DNA of 64,000 bases from assembly GCF_900101395.1 (NCBI RefSeq), contig NZ_FMZO01000006.1, positions 124,001-188,000 on the forward strand. Reading direction: 5' to 3'. This stretch comes from Niabella drilacis. GTDB lineage: Bacteria > Bacteroidota > Bacteroidia > Chitinophagales > Chitinophagaceae. Below the pieces are notes generated by a model. The model ran no database searches. It saw only the letters and a program-made list of their open reading frames with translations, and had not been told where the DNA came from. Made by a program: the position numbers and the translations under genes. Below are positions 26,814 through 36,247 of this stretch, one piece after another (position 1 is the first letter of the stretch; each line of letters begins with the position of its first letter).

Positions 26814-27410
26814 TCAAAAAAATAACAGGAAGGTCTTTCCTTTCAACGGCTTTCCCTGCGGATGATATCCCAGGTACCCGCTTACGGCCGCAGCCAGGCT
26901 TTTCAGGGCCTTATAGAGTTGATTTTCGACGGTTCTTACAGAAAGGGACAGGATAGCAGCAACGTCCTTCGCCTTCATTCCCTCCTCCTTAATAAGCCGG
27001 AAAATCACTCTTCGCTGCTCCGGCAATTTTTCCACGGCGATCCGCACGATGGCTTCCAGCTCTTTATATTCTGTATCCAGGGTATTACCAGTATCCCGGC
27101 TCAAAGATTCCGGATGATGCGGCAGTGGTTGTGCCTGTTTTGCAGGCCGCCGCAGGTAATTGAGACAGCCGTTCCGGGTAGCCACAAAAAGATATACCTG
27201 CGGAGACCGGACCGCTGCAAGCTGGTCCCTTTTTCGCCAGATGTTCACAAACAGGGATGATACCAGCTCTTCTGCCGGCTCCGGCTGTTTTACATACTGC
27301 ATGGCAAAATCTACCAGCCGTTCATAATAACGGTAAAAAAGCTGATCAAAGGCTTCCTTATGTCCCTGGCTTATCTGCAGGAACAGGAAATGAAGGGATG
27401 TTGCATGCAT
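26814..27410 (-). CDS. ECF RNA polymerase sigma factor, FecI-like
   Basis: 198 residues. Region 2 is FDQLFYRYYERLVDFAMQYVKQPEPAEELVSSLFVNIW; region 4 is LPEQRRVIFRLIKEEGMKAKDVAAILSLSVRTVENQLYKALKSLA with its helix-turn-helix. It matches the Bacteroidota ECF class that is paired with FecR. Held by the FecR protein encoded 54 bp downstream, it should be released when the STN receptor is occupied, and then transcribe the receptor operon. No clear promoter motif for its own gene was found in the short 5' gap. Confidence 0.95.
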   Translation of the reverse strand: MHATSLHFLFLQISQGHKEAFDQLFYRYYERLVDFAMQYVKQPEPAEELVSSLFVNIWRKRDQLAAVRSPQVYLFVATRNGCLNYLRRPAKQAQPLPHHPESLSRDTGNTLDTEYKELEAIVRIAVEKLPEQRRVIFRLIKEEGMKAKDVAAILSLSVRTVENQLYKALKSLAAAVSGYLGYHPQGKPLKGKTFLLFF

Positions 27411-27487
27411 GCATATATACAGACACTAAAAATAATGCATCTACTTATGTATTTGCGGTTTTTATTCTGCCTGCCGCATAGCGCGGG

Positions 27488-28711
27488 TCAGGCCTCGTTC
27501 TTGTAGTCAACGGTTTTGGGATTTAACAGCACCAGCTGCAGGAGCACCGCCACAAAAACGATAATGGCCAGCACGGTAAAGTCGCGGGTCAAATGCCCGG
27601 CATCAACCGATCTTCCTAAAAGATCTGTGATCCATGCGCCGAAAAATACACTGGTCATGTTCATAAGACCATAGGCGGTAGCCCGGTAACGGGGCGCCAC
27701 CAGCTGGCAGAGAATGGGCATATTGTTGGCATCAAACATGCCAAAGCCAAAGCCGAAACAAAATGCGCCACAAAAAAGCAGGAATAAGGTATGCCCATAA
27801 CCCAGCAGCAGCAGGGCCGGGATCGTAAGCAGCACACCGAATGCACTGGTATACACCCGCCCTTTCAGGCTTTTTTGTACCCAGCGGTCGGATAATAAGC
27901 CTCCGGTAACCACTCCGATCAGCGAAGCAACTGCAATGGTAATGGTAGCAATGGGGCCTGCCGTGCTCATTTCCATACCGAGGTGATCGGAGAAAAGTGT
28001 GGGCAGCCAGTTCTTCACGGCCCAGCCCGGTATACTGGGCACGGTAAAATACAAGAGCAATACCCAGAAAGAAAAATTAGCGAACAGTATTCTAAATCCT
28101 TTGAAAGCGGACGGGGCTGCTGTTTTTGCCGGGGCTTCCGGCCGGTGTTCTCTTAAGAACAGGATCAGTACAACCGCATAAATAACACCAACGATCCCAA
28201 ACACATGAAAGGTAGCCTGCCATGAATAGGTTTGGGCAACCGTAGCACCAAAACCGCCAAATGCCTGGCCGGCATACAGCCCGATCATATGGATCCCCAC
28301 TGCCAGGGACCGTGTTTTTGAAGAATGATAGTCGGCAATCAGCGATAGGGCCGCCGGTATATACAGCGCTTCGCTCACACCCATAATGGCCCGCAATCCA
28401 TACAGCTGGTTAAAGGAGGTAGCATAGCCCATCAGCAATGTAACGCCCGACCATACAAATAGGCTGCCCGCTATCAGCCACTTCCGGTTCAGCCGGTCGG
28501 CAATAAGTCCCGATACGGGCGACATCAGGCCATAGATCCAGAGAAAGATCGCCATCAGGTGACCAAAGGTAGCGGCGCTCTCCAGCTCCGTAATATCGAT
28601 CTGCATGGAGGGCCGCATGGTAGAAAGCATCTGCCGGTCGAGATAGTTGAGCAGGGCGACCACCCATAACAAGGCAACAACAACCCATTTATAATATTTT
28701 TTTTCTTTCAT
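27488..28711 (-). CDS. MFS transporter, probable sialic acid or sugar-acid importer
   Basis: 407 residues with about 12 membrane helices. ALLNYLDRQMLS at the N-terminus and the loop motif GLIADRLNRKWL are typical of the anion:cation symporter branch of the major facilitator superfamily, which includes hexuronate and sialic acid carriers. It starts 12 bp after the NanM-like gene and closes the sialic acid locus, so import of N-acetylneuraminate across the inner membrane (NanT function, as in Bacteroidota nan loci) is the best guess. Transport of another acid sugar remains possible. Confidence 0.85.
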   Translation of the reverse strand: MKEKKYYKWVVVALLWVVALLNYLDRQMLSTMRPSMQIDITELESAATFGHLMAIFLWIYGLMSPVSGLIADRLNRKWLIAGSLFVWSGVTLLMGYATSFNQLYGLRAIMGVSEALYIPAALSLIADYHSSKTRSLAVGIHMIGLYAGQAFGGFGATVAQTYSWQATFHVFGIVGVIYAVVLILFLREHRPEAPAKTAAPSAFKGFRILFANFSFWVLLLYFTVPSIPGWAVKNWLPTLFSDHLGMEMSTAGPIATITIAVASLIGVVTGGLLSDRWVQKSLKGRVYTSAFGVLLTIPALLLLGYGHTLFLLFCGAFCFGFGFGMFDANNMPILCQLVAPRYRATAYGLMNMTSVFFGAWITDLLGRSVDAGHLTRDFTVLAIIVFVAVLLQLVLLNPKTVDYKNEA

Positions 28712-28723
28712 CTGGCAATTGTA

Positions 28724-29794
28724 TTATTTTCTGACACCGGTATCTGAAGAAATGGCATATACCTTTGGGGTTCTGATGCCCGGCCGGATCTCGCCACCGG
28801 GCAGGATCCACTGTTGCTTCCATTGCACCAGCGGGGTGGTAACCGGAACCAGGAAGCCGTTCCCGGGGCCCGTTATATTTTCCGGTACGGACCAGCAGTC
28901 TTTTGCCGTATCATAACGGATCATCTTTTTTGAAAATCCCGGGTGGGCCAGGCGCAGATCCTTTCCAGCCAGCATGCCATCATCGCCTCCCAGCAAAAAG
29001 AACTGTCCGTTCTTATACATCAGCGGACCTGGTGCGGCTGCTACAGGGGCCGGAAGCCCGGCTATCTGTTTCCAGCCGCCGGATGCATCAAAGCGATAAG
29101 CATCTTTCAGATAGATCCGCTTACCCGCCACCAGCCCGGCCCCGCTAAACAGGTAGAACGCCCGATCTGTAGCCGCGGCCACCCCCAGCATCCGCGAAGG
29201 CCCCGGCCATGCGGGTAGCTTTGTCCAACGGGCTTTTTGAAGCCCCTTGCTGATATCCATGGCGTAAAACGCCTTTTCCGTTACAGGTGCGTCGGGTGCA
29301 GTAATGCCCCCTGCCACATAGATCACCTCACCCACAAGGGCTCCGCAGGTATTGGCCAGCGGAACCGGAAGCGATGGCAGTGAAGTAACCTGTAACCGCC
29401 CTTTTACCAGCTGCAATAAGAACACATCTGCATAATGTCCGTTCGCATTGCTGCCCCCGATACAGATCAGCCCTTCCGGAACAGAAATGGACACCCCATA
29501 TCCGAGCGGCCGGGGTAAGGAACCCAGTTTTTTCCAGCGTCCTTTTTCATTGGCCAGCAAAAACACCTGGTCATACCATACCTTCTGCGATCCCTTCCAC
29601 GGGGCACCGCCCCCGGGAAAATTACTTCCCCCGGCTACAATAAGCTGCCCGTCGATTGTACCGGCAAAAGCACCGGCAAAGCCTGTGCTGTCCGGCAGGG
29701 GTGCCAGTGCCTTAATGGTCAGCGCAGGCTCCTGTGCAAAAAGCAGATCCGGTATCGTAAAAAAAAGACCCAGTATAAATAGCAACGACTTCAT
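28724..29794 (-). CDS. NanM-like N-acetylneuraminate epimerase (Kelch propeller)
   Basis: 356 residues. A signal peptide (FTIPDLLFA) is followed by Kelch-type blades: LPDSTGFAGAFAGTIDGQLIVAGGSNFPGG, LPRPLGYGVSISVPEGLICIGGSNANG, LPVPLANTCGALVGEVIYVAGGIT and WPGPSRMLGVAAATDRAFYLFSGAG. The pattern GGSNFPGG followed by W-x-G is characteristic of the periplasmic sialate mutarotase NanM, which speeds conversion of the alpha form released by sialidase to the beta form. It lies between the lyase and transporter genes. Kelch proteins of other function share the fold, but the context supports NanM. Confidence 0.88.
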   Translation of the reverse strand: MKSLLFILGLFFTIPDLLFAQEPALTIKALAPLPDSTGFAGAFAGTIDGQLIVAGGSNFPGGGAPWKGSQKVWYDQVFLLANEKGRWKKLGSLPRPLGYGVSISVPEGLICIGGSNANGHYADVFLLQLVKGRLQVTSLPSLPVPLANTCGALVGEVIYVAGGITAPDAPVTEKAFYAMDISKGLQKARWTKLPAWPGPSRMLGVAAATDRAFYLFSGAGLVAGKRIYLKDAYRFDASGGWKQIAGLPAPVAAAPGPLMYKNGQFFLLGGDDGMLAGKDLRLAHPGFSKKMIRYDTAKDCWSVPENITGPGNGFLVPVTTPLVQWKQQWILPGGEIRPGIRTPKVYAISSDTGVRK

Positions 29795-30005
29795 GGGGGT
29801 TGTGTTAACAATGAACTTATTTAGACTTTAATTGAATGGCTCCTGAAAGCCTGGTCTTCCCGCTGACCGGCGCAGCTATTCACGGATCCGTTTACATTCA
29901 TCCGCGATAAAATCCCGGCCCGCCTCAACCTGGCGGACCGGGAAGGACAGAACCGGACAGGTGAAGGGAAATCCCATCCAACCAGACAATATCAACCACT
30001 CAAAT

Positions 30006-30929
30006 TTACTGTACGTCGTATACACAGTTCTTCAGCTTCTCAAAAAAATTAAACGATTCCAGGAACCGTTTTATCTCATTTTTCTGCGCTTCCGCTAAGG
30101 CTGCCAGGGGCAGGCGGCAGGGCCCCAGTTCATACCCCATCAGTGCAAGAATGGCTTTCTGTGCCGGGATGGGCCCATACTTTGGCAGACAGGAGATCAT
30201 ATTATTGGCCAATAGCTGCAGGCTCCTCGCCTTTTCTATAGCGCCTTCTTCAAACGCCTTTATGATCGCAACATACAGTGGTGCGGCAAAGGTATAGGTA
30301 CTTCCTATAGCGCCCCTGGCCCCGATGGCGAGCGCCGGCAACAACAGCTCATCATACCCGAAAAGCACATCATATTTTCCTTCCCTGTAGTTAAGACATG
30401 CCTGGTACTCGTGCAGCGTGGAGGCGGTATACTTGATACCTGCAAGATTGGGGATCCGATCTTCCGCCAGCTCCAGGAAACGGATCATATCTACCTGGAT
30501 GCCGGTAAGCGCCGGTATGTGATAATAATAAAAAGGAAGTCCCGGCGCCGAAGTAGCGATCTCCGCCATACAGTCTACCAGGTTCTCCGTTCCGGAAGGT
30601 TTAAAATAAAAACCGGCCACAGAAGAGATCACATCTGCCCCCGCAACGGCAGCATGCCTGGCCAGTTTTTTTGATTCCGCTATGGACGTATGCCCCACAT
30701 GCACAAAAACCAGTATCCGCTTCCGCACGGCACTGATATATGCTTCCGCCACCTGCATCCGTTCCTCTACTGTAAGGTTGGGTCCCTCCCCGTTAGTACC
30801 ACAAATAAATACGCCCTTTACTCCATCTGCGATCAGCTTTTCTACAAGCGCCGGCACCAGCTCCAGGTTCAGACTTCCGTCTGCATGAAGCGCGCTGAAG
30901 GTTGCTGCAATGATTCCGTTTATTTTCAT
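30006..30929 (-). CDS. nanA: N-acetylneuraminate lyase
   Basis: 307 residues of the DHDPS/NAL class I aldolase family. The substrate-binding loop is GTNGEG (44-49). The catalytic Tyr136 lies in FYYYHIP and the Schiff-base Lys166 in LAGIKYTAS, positions almost identical to those of E. coli NanA. GYDELLLPALAIGARGAIGSTY is also diagnostic. It splits N-acetylneuraminate into N-acetylmannosamine and pyruvate in the cytoplasm. It begins 3 bp after a sialidase gene, so the two are coupled. The next enzymes of the pathway (NanE, a kinase) are not in the window. Confidence 0.95.
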   Translation of the reverse strand: MKINGIIAATFSALHADGSLNLELVPALVEKLIADGVKGVFICGTNGEGPNLTVEERMQVAEAYISAVRKRILVFVHVGHTSIAESKKLARHAAVAGADVISSVAGFYFKPSGTENLVDCMAEIATSAPGLPFYYYHIPALTGIQVDMIRFLELAEDRIPNLAGIKYTASTLHEYQACLNYREGKYDVLFGYDELLLPALAIGARGAIGSTYTFAAPLYVAIIKAFEEGAIEKARSLQLLANNMISCLPKYGPIPAQKAILALMGYELGPCRLPLAALAEAQKNEIKRFLESFNFFEKLKNCVYDVQ

Positions 30930-30932
30930 CTT

Positions 30933-32096
30933 CTATTTTTTCAATAACCAATTGTTCTTTAATTTTTTTAATACCAGGGTATAATTAAAATCCCGGTCTT
31001 TTTTCCCGGATTCGTAAAGACAATAAACCGATCCGTCCTTACCCACGGCTACATCGCTATAACCGCAGGGGCCTGCATCGATAACCTTATGCACCGGCCA
31101 TGTACGGCCTTCATCAAAAGAGATACGGGCCGACAGGTTCCTCCGGGGATGCTTCCCGATATCCCGGCTATCGGGGTTGATGAACAATAGCGGCCGTAAA
31201 CCCTGCCGGCCTGTGACTGGTAATGTGGCAATCGGTGCCATACAGGTAGGATCAAACAGTTCTTCTGCAAACTGCACGGCAGACCAGCCATCGATACCCG
31301 AAGCGCTCCTGCTGAACGCCCGCCTCAGGTTTTTGGAAGGGTTCCGGATGCTCATCAGCACCGAACCGTCCGACAGTTCCACCGGCATGCTCTCATTCGG
31401 ATTCACGATCGCAGCAGAGCTGTCGGCAATAATCGCCCCTCTTTTCCAGCTGCGGCCCCCGTCATCGCTGTAAATGGTAGTCACACAGGAGGGCGCATGG
31501 CTTCTCCTGGGCACCAGCTTATTGGAGTTGGCCAGCCATACGGCACTTAGCAAACGGCCGTTGGAAAGCTGGATGCCGTGCCCCGGTCCGGGCGCCAGCA
31601 CCTTCCAGTTATACTCCGGTTTAAACAGCTCATATGTCTGGGTAATATTCACCGGGTGCGCCCACGTTTTTCCGTCATCGGCCGAATACGTGTAAAATCC
31701 CTCTTTATAATCCTTTTGGTACAGCAGGTGAATGATACCGTTTTTATCAACAATGGGAACCGGGTTACCAACCGGCCCGCCTTTAAAGGAGTCAATCACA
31801 TGGATGGAGCTCCAGGTCTTTCCTTCGTCTGTACTCCTGCGCATCAGCAGGTTCATATCGGCCCAGTCGCTGGCCGTTCCGATCCGCCCTTCACAAAAAG
31901 CCAGCAACGAGCCTTGTTTTGTACAAACCAATGCCGGAATGCGCAGCGATTTATAAACGCGGTCCGGGGCAAACACTACAACAGCCTCCCTGTTATCCGG
32001 GGCAACAGATGAGGGTTTTCCCGCACAGGAAAACAGCAATGATAGCACCCAGAGATGCATACACATTGTTATACCGCGTAGCCATACCTGCTTCAT
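30933..32096 (-). CDS. GH33 exo-alpha-sialidase, lipoprotein
   Basis: 387 residues with lipobox LFSC (Cys24). The RIP motif (LRIPALV, 52-54) supplies the first arginine of the carboxylate-binding triad. Four Asp boxes of the six-bladed propeller are visible: STDEGKTW (about 88-95), SADDGKTW, SDDGGRSW and SFDEGRTW. E-rich LPNE-like segments (NPNESMPVELSDGSV) and FDPTCMAP also fit. It releases terminal sialic acid from host glycoconjugates or capsules. It lies between the PKD/LamG gene and the sialate lyase gene. A second, clearly different sialidase is encoded at 33643-34761. Confidence 0.95.
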   Translation of the reverse strand: MKQVWLRGITMCMHLWVLSLLFSCAGKPSSVAPDNREAVVVFAPDRVYKSLRIPALVCTKQGSLLAFCEGRIGTASDWADMNLLMRRSTDEGKTWSSIHVIDSFKGGPVGNPVPIVDKNGIIHLLYQKDYKEGFYTYSADDGKTWAHPVNITQTYELFKPEYNWKVLAPGPGHGIQLSNGRLLSAVWLANSNKLVPRRSHAPSCVTTIYSDDGGRSWKRGAIIADSSAAIVNPNESMPVELSDGSVLMSIRNPSKNLRRAFSRSASGIDGWSAVQFAEELFDPTCMAPIATLPVTGRQGLRPLLFINPDSRDIGKHPRRNLSARISFDEGRTWPVHKVIDAGPCGYSDVAVGKDGSVYCLYESGKKDRDFNYTLVLKKLKNNWLLKK

Positions 32097-32126
32097 TTTA
32101 TAATGCTTTTAATGATCCTTATTGAT

Positions 32127-33635
32127 TTAATACGTTCCCAGTTCTGTAATTTCAGCATCGGTAAGCGCTCTTTTATAAACAATGAGCTCATCCAGGTTAC
32201 CAATAAAGTAATTACTAAAACTGCTGGCACCTTCCTGCATACCGATCTTAAAGGCGGCACTGTTGGATACCTCCTTGATACCGGTAGTGGAACTGCGTTC
32301 CGTCATTTTCTGACCGTTAATATAAAGCTTTGTTACCAATCCCGACCGAACGGCCACCACATGATACCATTTTCCATCTGCAATATTTCCGGGATCTGCC
32401 AGCGCCAGGAACGAGCCGCCGGCAGCATCTTCCGTATTAAAGGCGGTATACTGCGTGGCAGAGCTGTTGAGACGTAACCAGGCCTGGTTGTCTTTTGATC
32501 CGTTCTTACCGCTTTCCTGCCATACCATCATCCGCACCGTACTGGTCGATTGTACCCAAACAGAGATGGTAAAGTCGCCGGCGCCCATATTAAAGGCCGG
32601 ATCATCACCTACGATGATCCCACCGCTTCCATCAAAATGGCCGATGCCCGTTGTAAGTCCGTTCCTGCCGGCCTGAACCGCGCCAACCTGGCCCCTCCGG
32701 GTAACAGGAAGCTTTAACGGCCCTTCATCATCTATTGAACCATTGAAGGGGAAATAACCAACCAGTCCGTTTGCAGGGATCACATTAATAAACCGCTCCA
32801 CCGTTTTTGAATTGGAAGCTACAGTATTTTTGATACTCAGGGTTACCGCATAGATGCCCGCTTTATCAAATTGAAAGGAAGGGTTCTGTTCGGCAGACCG
32901 GAGGTTGGTGCCTGCTCCTTTTATTTCCCAGGCCCATTCGGTGGCAATACCCAGCGATTGATCCGTAAACTGAACCTGCTGCCCCTCATAGATCGCCTGC
33001 ACATCTGCCCCAAAAGAAGCCGCCAGTGTATGCGGGTCAATAATATGCAATGCTTTTTCTTTCTGTAGTGTATCCCGGTACTCCGGATTGGATGCAATAA
33101 GGCGAATATTGTAGAAGCCGGTGTCGGTCAGGCTGATCTCCGGATGCTGCTTATCCGAACTGATGACCGCGCCCGTTGCCAGGGATGTAAATTCCCATTT
33201 CCAGGAAGTAGGCAACCCGGTGCTCTTATCCGTAAATTGCAGGGTTTCGTTTTGCAGGGCTACCGTCTTTGACTGGGTAAAAGCAGCTTTAATAGCGCTA
33301 TACCCCACTACGATCATTTTTTCCTTTGTAAGCACCGCTTCGCCGGCAGCGTTCTTTAATTGCAACGTTACAGAATAAGTTCCCGGCGTTTTGTAGGTCA
33401 CCGTTGGGCCTGACAGGTTGGAAGCAGCAGGCGTCCCACCTTCAAATTCCCAATGCCAGTTCGCAACAGTTCCTTGCGCCATCTCTTTAAAAGTAACGCT
33501 ATCGCCGGCCATAAGCGCTGTCTTGCTGGCGGAAAAATCGACGATGATTGCAGAATTGGCAGTATCTTTTTTACATCCCGCCAATAACAGTGCCGTAACT
33601 AAAATGATACCCGATAAATAATTCATAATTTTCAT
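32127..33635 (-). CDS. PKD- and LamG-domain surface lipoprotein
   Basis: The start at 33635 (MKIMNYLSG) lies 7 bp from the upstream sialidase stop; longer frames overlap that gene. Lipobox LLLAGC. Three PKD-like beta-sandwiches follow (for example FSASKTALMAGDSVTFKEMAQGTVANWHWEFEGG and TPGTYSVTLQLKNAAG; about 35-280), then a concanavalin-A/LamG domain (about 290-500; LVGYFPFNGSIDDEG, GDFTISVWVQS, KWYHVVAVRSG and NYFIGNLDELIVYKRALTDAEI). No hydrolase motif is seen. In a susCD operon such proteins serve as surface glycan-binding proteins, here probably recognising sialylated glycans. Confidence 0.85.
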   Translation of the reverse strand: MKIMNYLSGIILVTALLLAGCKKDTANSAIIVDFSASKTALMAGDSVTFKEMAQGTVANWHWEFEGGTPAASNLSGPTVTYKTPGTYSVTLQLKNAAGEAVLTKEKMIVVGYSAIKAAFTQSKTVALQNETLQFTDKSTGLPTSWKWEFTSLATGAVISSDKQHPEISLTDTGFYNIRLIASNPEYRDTLQKEKALHIIDPHTLAASFGADVQAIYEGQQVQFTDQSLGIATEWAWEIKGAGTNLRSAEQNPSFQFDKAGIYAVTLSIKNTVASNSKTVERFINVIPANGLVGYFPFNGSIDDEGPLKLPVTRRGQVGAVQAGRNGLTTGIGHFDGSGGIIVGDDPAFNMGAGDFTISVWVQSTSTVRMMVWQESGKNGSKDNQAWLRLNSSATQYTAFNTEDAAGGSFLALADPGNIADGKWYHVVAVRSGLVTKLYINGQKMTERSSTTGIKEVSNSAAFKIGMQEGASSFSNYFIGNLDELIVYKRALTDAEITELGTY

Positions 33636-33642
33636 ACCGCAG

Positions 33643-34761
33643 TTATTGAAGGTTAGACAATGGGATACGTTTAAAATAGATCCGGTCATAAGGATTTTTA
33701 TCCCCGTTCTCGAAGATCAGCCCTATATGCCGGTCGTCCAGCAAAGCCATATCAGAATAAGCGGAAGCGCCGTAAAACACTGTATATGCTTTATTCCAGG
33801 TTTTCCCGTCATCCCCGGACATTTTCACGGTCATATTGGTACGCGTTTGCGCGGCTGCATTGGATTGTAATAATACCCAGCTTCCGTTCTGTTTAAAACT
33901 GATCATGCCCGCCTGGCATTTGGGATCCACCAGGTCCTGCTGCAACCGGTTATCGCTCCAGCTTAAACCGCCATCTGCGCTATTGGCCAGTACCCGGGCA
34001 TTGCTGACCGAAGAACGCATATTCAGCAACAGGCCGCTGTTCGTTTCCGCAACGGTACACTCTCCTACATCGCCCTGCTTTGTAAGCGCACCTTTCTTCC
34101 ATGTGGCACCGTGATCATCTGAATAAACCGAGAATGAATAACTTTTATTTCCTGAACCACTAACGGAGGTGTACGTAGGTGCAATCAGCCGGCCTTTATA
34201 AGCCCCTTCCGTTAACTGTATGCCATGAACCGGTCCGGTTGCATACCAGGTCCAGCCGATATCTTTTACATTGGCCGTGATCTCCTCCGGTGTTGACCAG
34301 GTAATCCCTTCGTCGGTTGACCGGGTTACAAATGCCCGGGTATTGTTCCAGCTCATTAATAAGTGAATGGTGCCGGTTTCCTCATCCACGATGGGCACGG
34401 GATTACCGCAGGTATTTCCACCGTCATCCCATATCACCATCAGATCGCCCCAGGTTTTACCGCCATCCGTGCTCCGCTTCAGCACCATATTGATGTCGCC
34501 GGCATCGCCGCAGGTTCCGCACATGCGCCCTTCTGCAAATGCCAGCAGCGTTCCGGATTTCGCGCGTACTATGGCCGGAATACGAAACAATGCATATCCT
34601 TTATACCCGCGCTCAAAAAGTTTAATATACTTATTGGAGTCTGCAAGTCCGGGCGCATCCGGGTTCATCGGTTCAAACCCAACCAGTCCTTGTTTCTTGC
34701 ACCCGATGGCCATTAATACCAGACCACAAAACCATATTGAAAAAAGCGTTTTTGTAAGCAT
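33643..34761 (-). CDS. GH33 exo-alpha-sialidase, second copy, lipoprotein
   Basis: 372 residues with lipobox MAIGC (Cys21). A textbook FRIP motif lies at 59-62 (ALFRIPAIV). Five Asp boxes are visible: STDGGKTW, STDEGITW, SDDHGATW, SADGGLSW and SGDDGKTW. The catalytic tyrosine region SAYSDMALLDDRHIGLIFENG is well preserved. The cysteine-rich loop GRMCGTCGDAGDIN and the GNTCGNP segment look like extra disulfides absent from the other sialidase. It is the first gene after susD in the locus, 12 bp away. Having two divergent sialidases suggests different linkage or ligand preferences. Confidence 0.96.
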   Translation of the reverse strand: MLTKTLFSIWFCGLVLMAIGCKKQGLVGFEPMNPDAPGLADSNKYIKLFERGYKGYALFRIPAIVRAKSGTLLAFAEGRMCGTCGDAGDINMVLKRSTDGGKTWGDLMVIWDDGGNTCGNPVPIVDEETGTIHLLMSWNNTRAFVTRSTDEGITWSTPEEITANVKDIGWTWYATGPVHGIQLTEGAYKGRLIAPTYTSVSGSGNKSYSFSVYSDDHGATWKKGALTKQGDVGECTVAETNSGLLLNMRSSVSNARVLANSADGGLSWSDNRLQQDLVDPKCQAGMISFKQNGSWVLLQSNAAAQTRTNMTVKMSGDDGKTWNKAYTVFYGASAYSDMALLDDRHIGLIFENGDKNPYDRIYFKRIPLSNLQ

Positions 34762-34773
34762 CGTTTATTAAAT

Positions 34774-36210
34774 TTAATATCCTTCTGTTTGAGTCAGATT
34801 TGAGTTAATATCTATTTGTGCTTTGGGAATGGGGAAGAAAAGCGGGATGGTCGCGTTCATATTGGCCACTTCCGCACGTACATCAATGACCCCTTCAAAA
34901 TGAAAGCGCAGCAGATCAGGCCAGCGTTTGAGCTCCAGATACAGCTCTCTGAAACGCTCATTCAATATCTCGCGTTCTACTGACAGTTTATCTGTTGCGC
35001 CCTTATAGTTGCCCGTACCGGCGCGTACCCTTATTTTATCCAGTTCGGTGATCGCATCTTCCGTACGTCCCAATGCCGCTAGCGCTTCCGCTTTAAAAAG
35101 GATCAGTTCTCCCAGGCGGTACACGATAATATCATTGTCGTAATACCGGTTATCCGGGTAAAGCGTTCCCCGCATTTTATTATCAAAAACGCCGATCACA
35201 GCATTATTGGCCCCAACGGCGGTGATCAATGAAGCATTGGTCCGTTTGTCATTTGCATTCACCTTAAACGCTTGCTGTAATTTATCAGAAGGTGCATACT
35301 GGCTACGGGCGCCGCTTACGGCATAAGGGATATCATTCTTATTCAGTGCGGCCTGCACAAAAAGATCACGCGGCTTCAGCTGTTTGCTGTACTGATCCGA
35401 TTTTTCATCTTTGGCAAAATGCAGGGCAAACAATACTTCTTTCCCCTTACGGTTGTCCGTACTGAATATCTTTGAAAAATCCTCTTCAAGGTTTAAGCCA
35501 GCTGAAGCTTTATCCGCAGCATCAATAACCCCGGTAAGATCTGCCGCATCTCCACCCAGTACTTTTGCCTTCCACAACAGCACATCTGCCTTTAAAGCGT
35601 ACGCCGCCTGTTTTGATGCCAGATCCTTGTTCCGGATATTATCTTCCGGGAATGTATTGATGGCCTCATCAATATCTTTCAGTATAAAAGCGGCAACGTC
35701 CGAAGCCTTTGCTCTTGCAGGCAGGAGCATCTCCGCACTTTCTGTGGGTACTGTTACCACCGGCACATCGCCCCAAGAACGCAGCAGTGTAAAATAAATA
35801 TGCGCTCTTATGAACCTGGTCTGGGCCAGTATCCGGTTTTTATCCGCCTCCTGTGTAAAGGTGATACCGGGCGCATATTTCAATACCAGATTGCAATGAT
35901 GCACTACGTTATAAAAATCCAGCCAGTTGGGTGCATTTTGAGGTGTCAGGTTTTGCTGCCATGCCGATGACATCCCGGATTCCAGCCCCGGGCTAAAGGC
36001 ATCACCCCTGTCCTCCAGGTAATAGGTATTATTCATTACATCGCGGTACTTCGAATAGATTCCGGTAAGGTAGCCGATCACATCGCCTTCGGCATTCCAG
36101 TAGTTTTCAGCGGTGATGGCCGACTCGGGCTTTATATCGATCAGCTTCTCACAGGCCGGCAAAAAGAGCAGGCTGGCGAGTAGCGCTACAGGTATATAAT
36201 AATTTTTCAT
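34774..36210 (-). CDS. susD: SusD/RagB family lipoprotein of the sialic acid locus
   Basis: The ATG at 36210 gives MKNYYIPVALLASLLFLPAC with a lipobox; the longer frame runs into susC. SusD signatures are DIKPESAITAENYWNAEGDVIGYLTGIYSKYRD near the N-terminus, RFIRAHIYFTLLRSWGDVPVVT in the TPR part, and IVYRLGELILFKAEALAALGRTEDAITELDKIRVRAG with REILNERFRELYLELKRWPDLLRF near the end. It is about 478 residues, and the gene follows susC by 37 bp. It should form the surface lid for sialoglycan uptake. Confidence 0.97.
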   Translation of the reverse strand: MKNYYIPVALLASLLFLPACEKLIDIKPESAITAENYWNAEGDVIGYLTGIYSKYRDVMNNTYYLEDRGDAFSPGLESGMSSAWQQNLTPQNAPNWLDFYNVVHHCNLVLKYAPGITFTQEADKNRILAQTRFIRAHIYFTLLRSWGDVPVVTVPTESAEMLLPARAKASDVAAFILKDIDEAINTFPEDNIRNKDLASKQAAYALKADVLLWKAKVLGGDAADLTGVIDAADKASAGLNLEEDFSKIFSTDNRKGKEVLFALHFAKDEKSDQYSKQLKPRDLFVQAALNKNDIPYAVSGARSQYAPSDKLQQAFKVNANDKRTNASLITAVGANNAVIGVFDNKMRGTLYPDNRYYDNDIIVYRLGELILFKAEALAALGRTEDAITELDKIRVRAGTGNYKGATDKLSVEREILNERFRELYLELKRWPDLLRFHFEGVIDVRAEVANMNATIPLFFPIPKAQIDINSNLTQTEGY

Positions 36211-36247
36211 CCGAATATTGTTTTTATTTTGATGGGGATCTGCGGGT

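Noticed and set aside
30001-30008. TAAATTTG on the minus strand at the end of the sialate lyase gene
   Set aside because: It includes the stop codon of that gene, lacks a -33 partner, and would leave a 200-nt leader before the epimerase gene. Not supported as a promoter.
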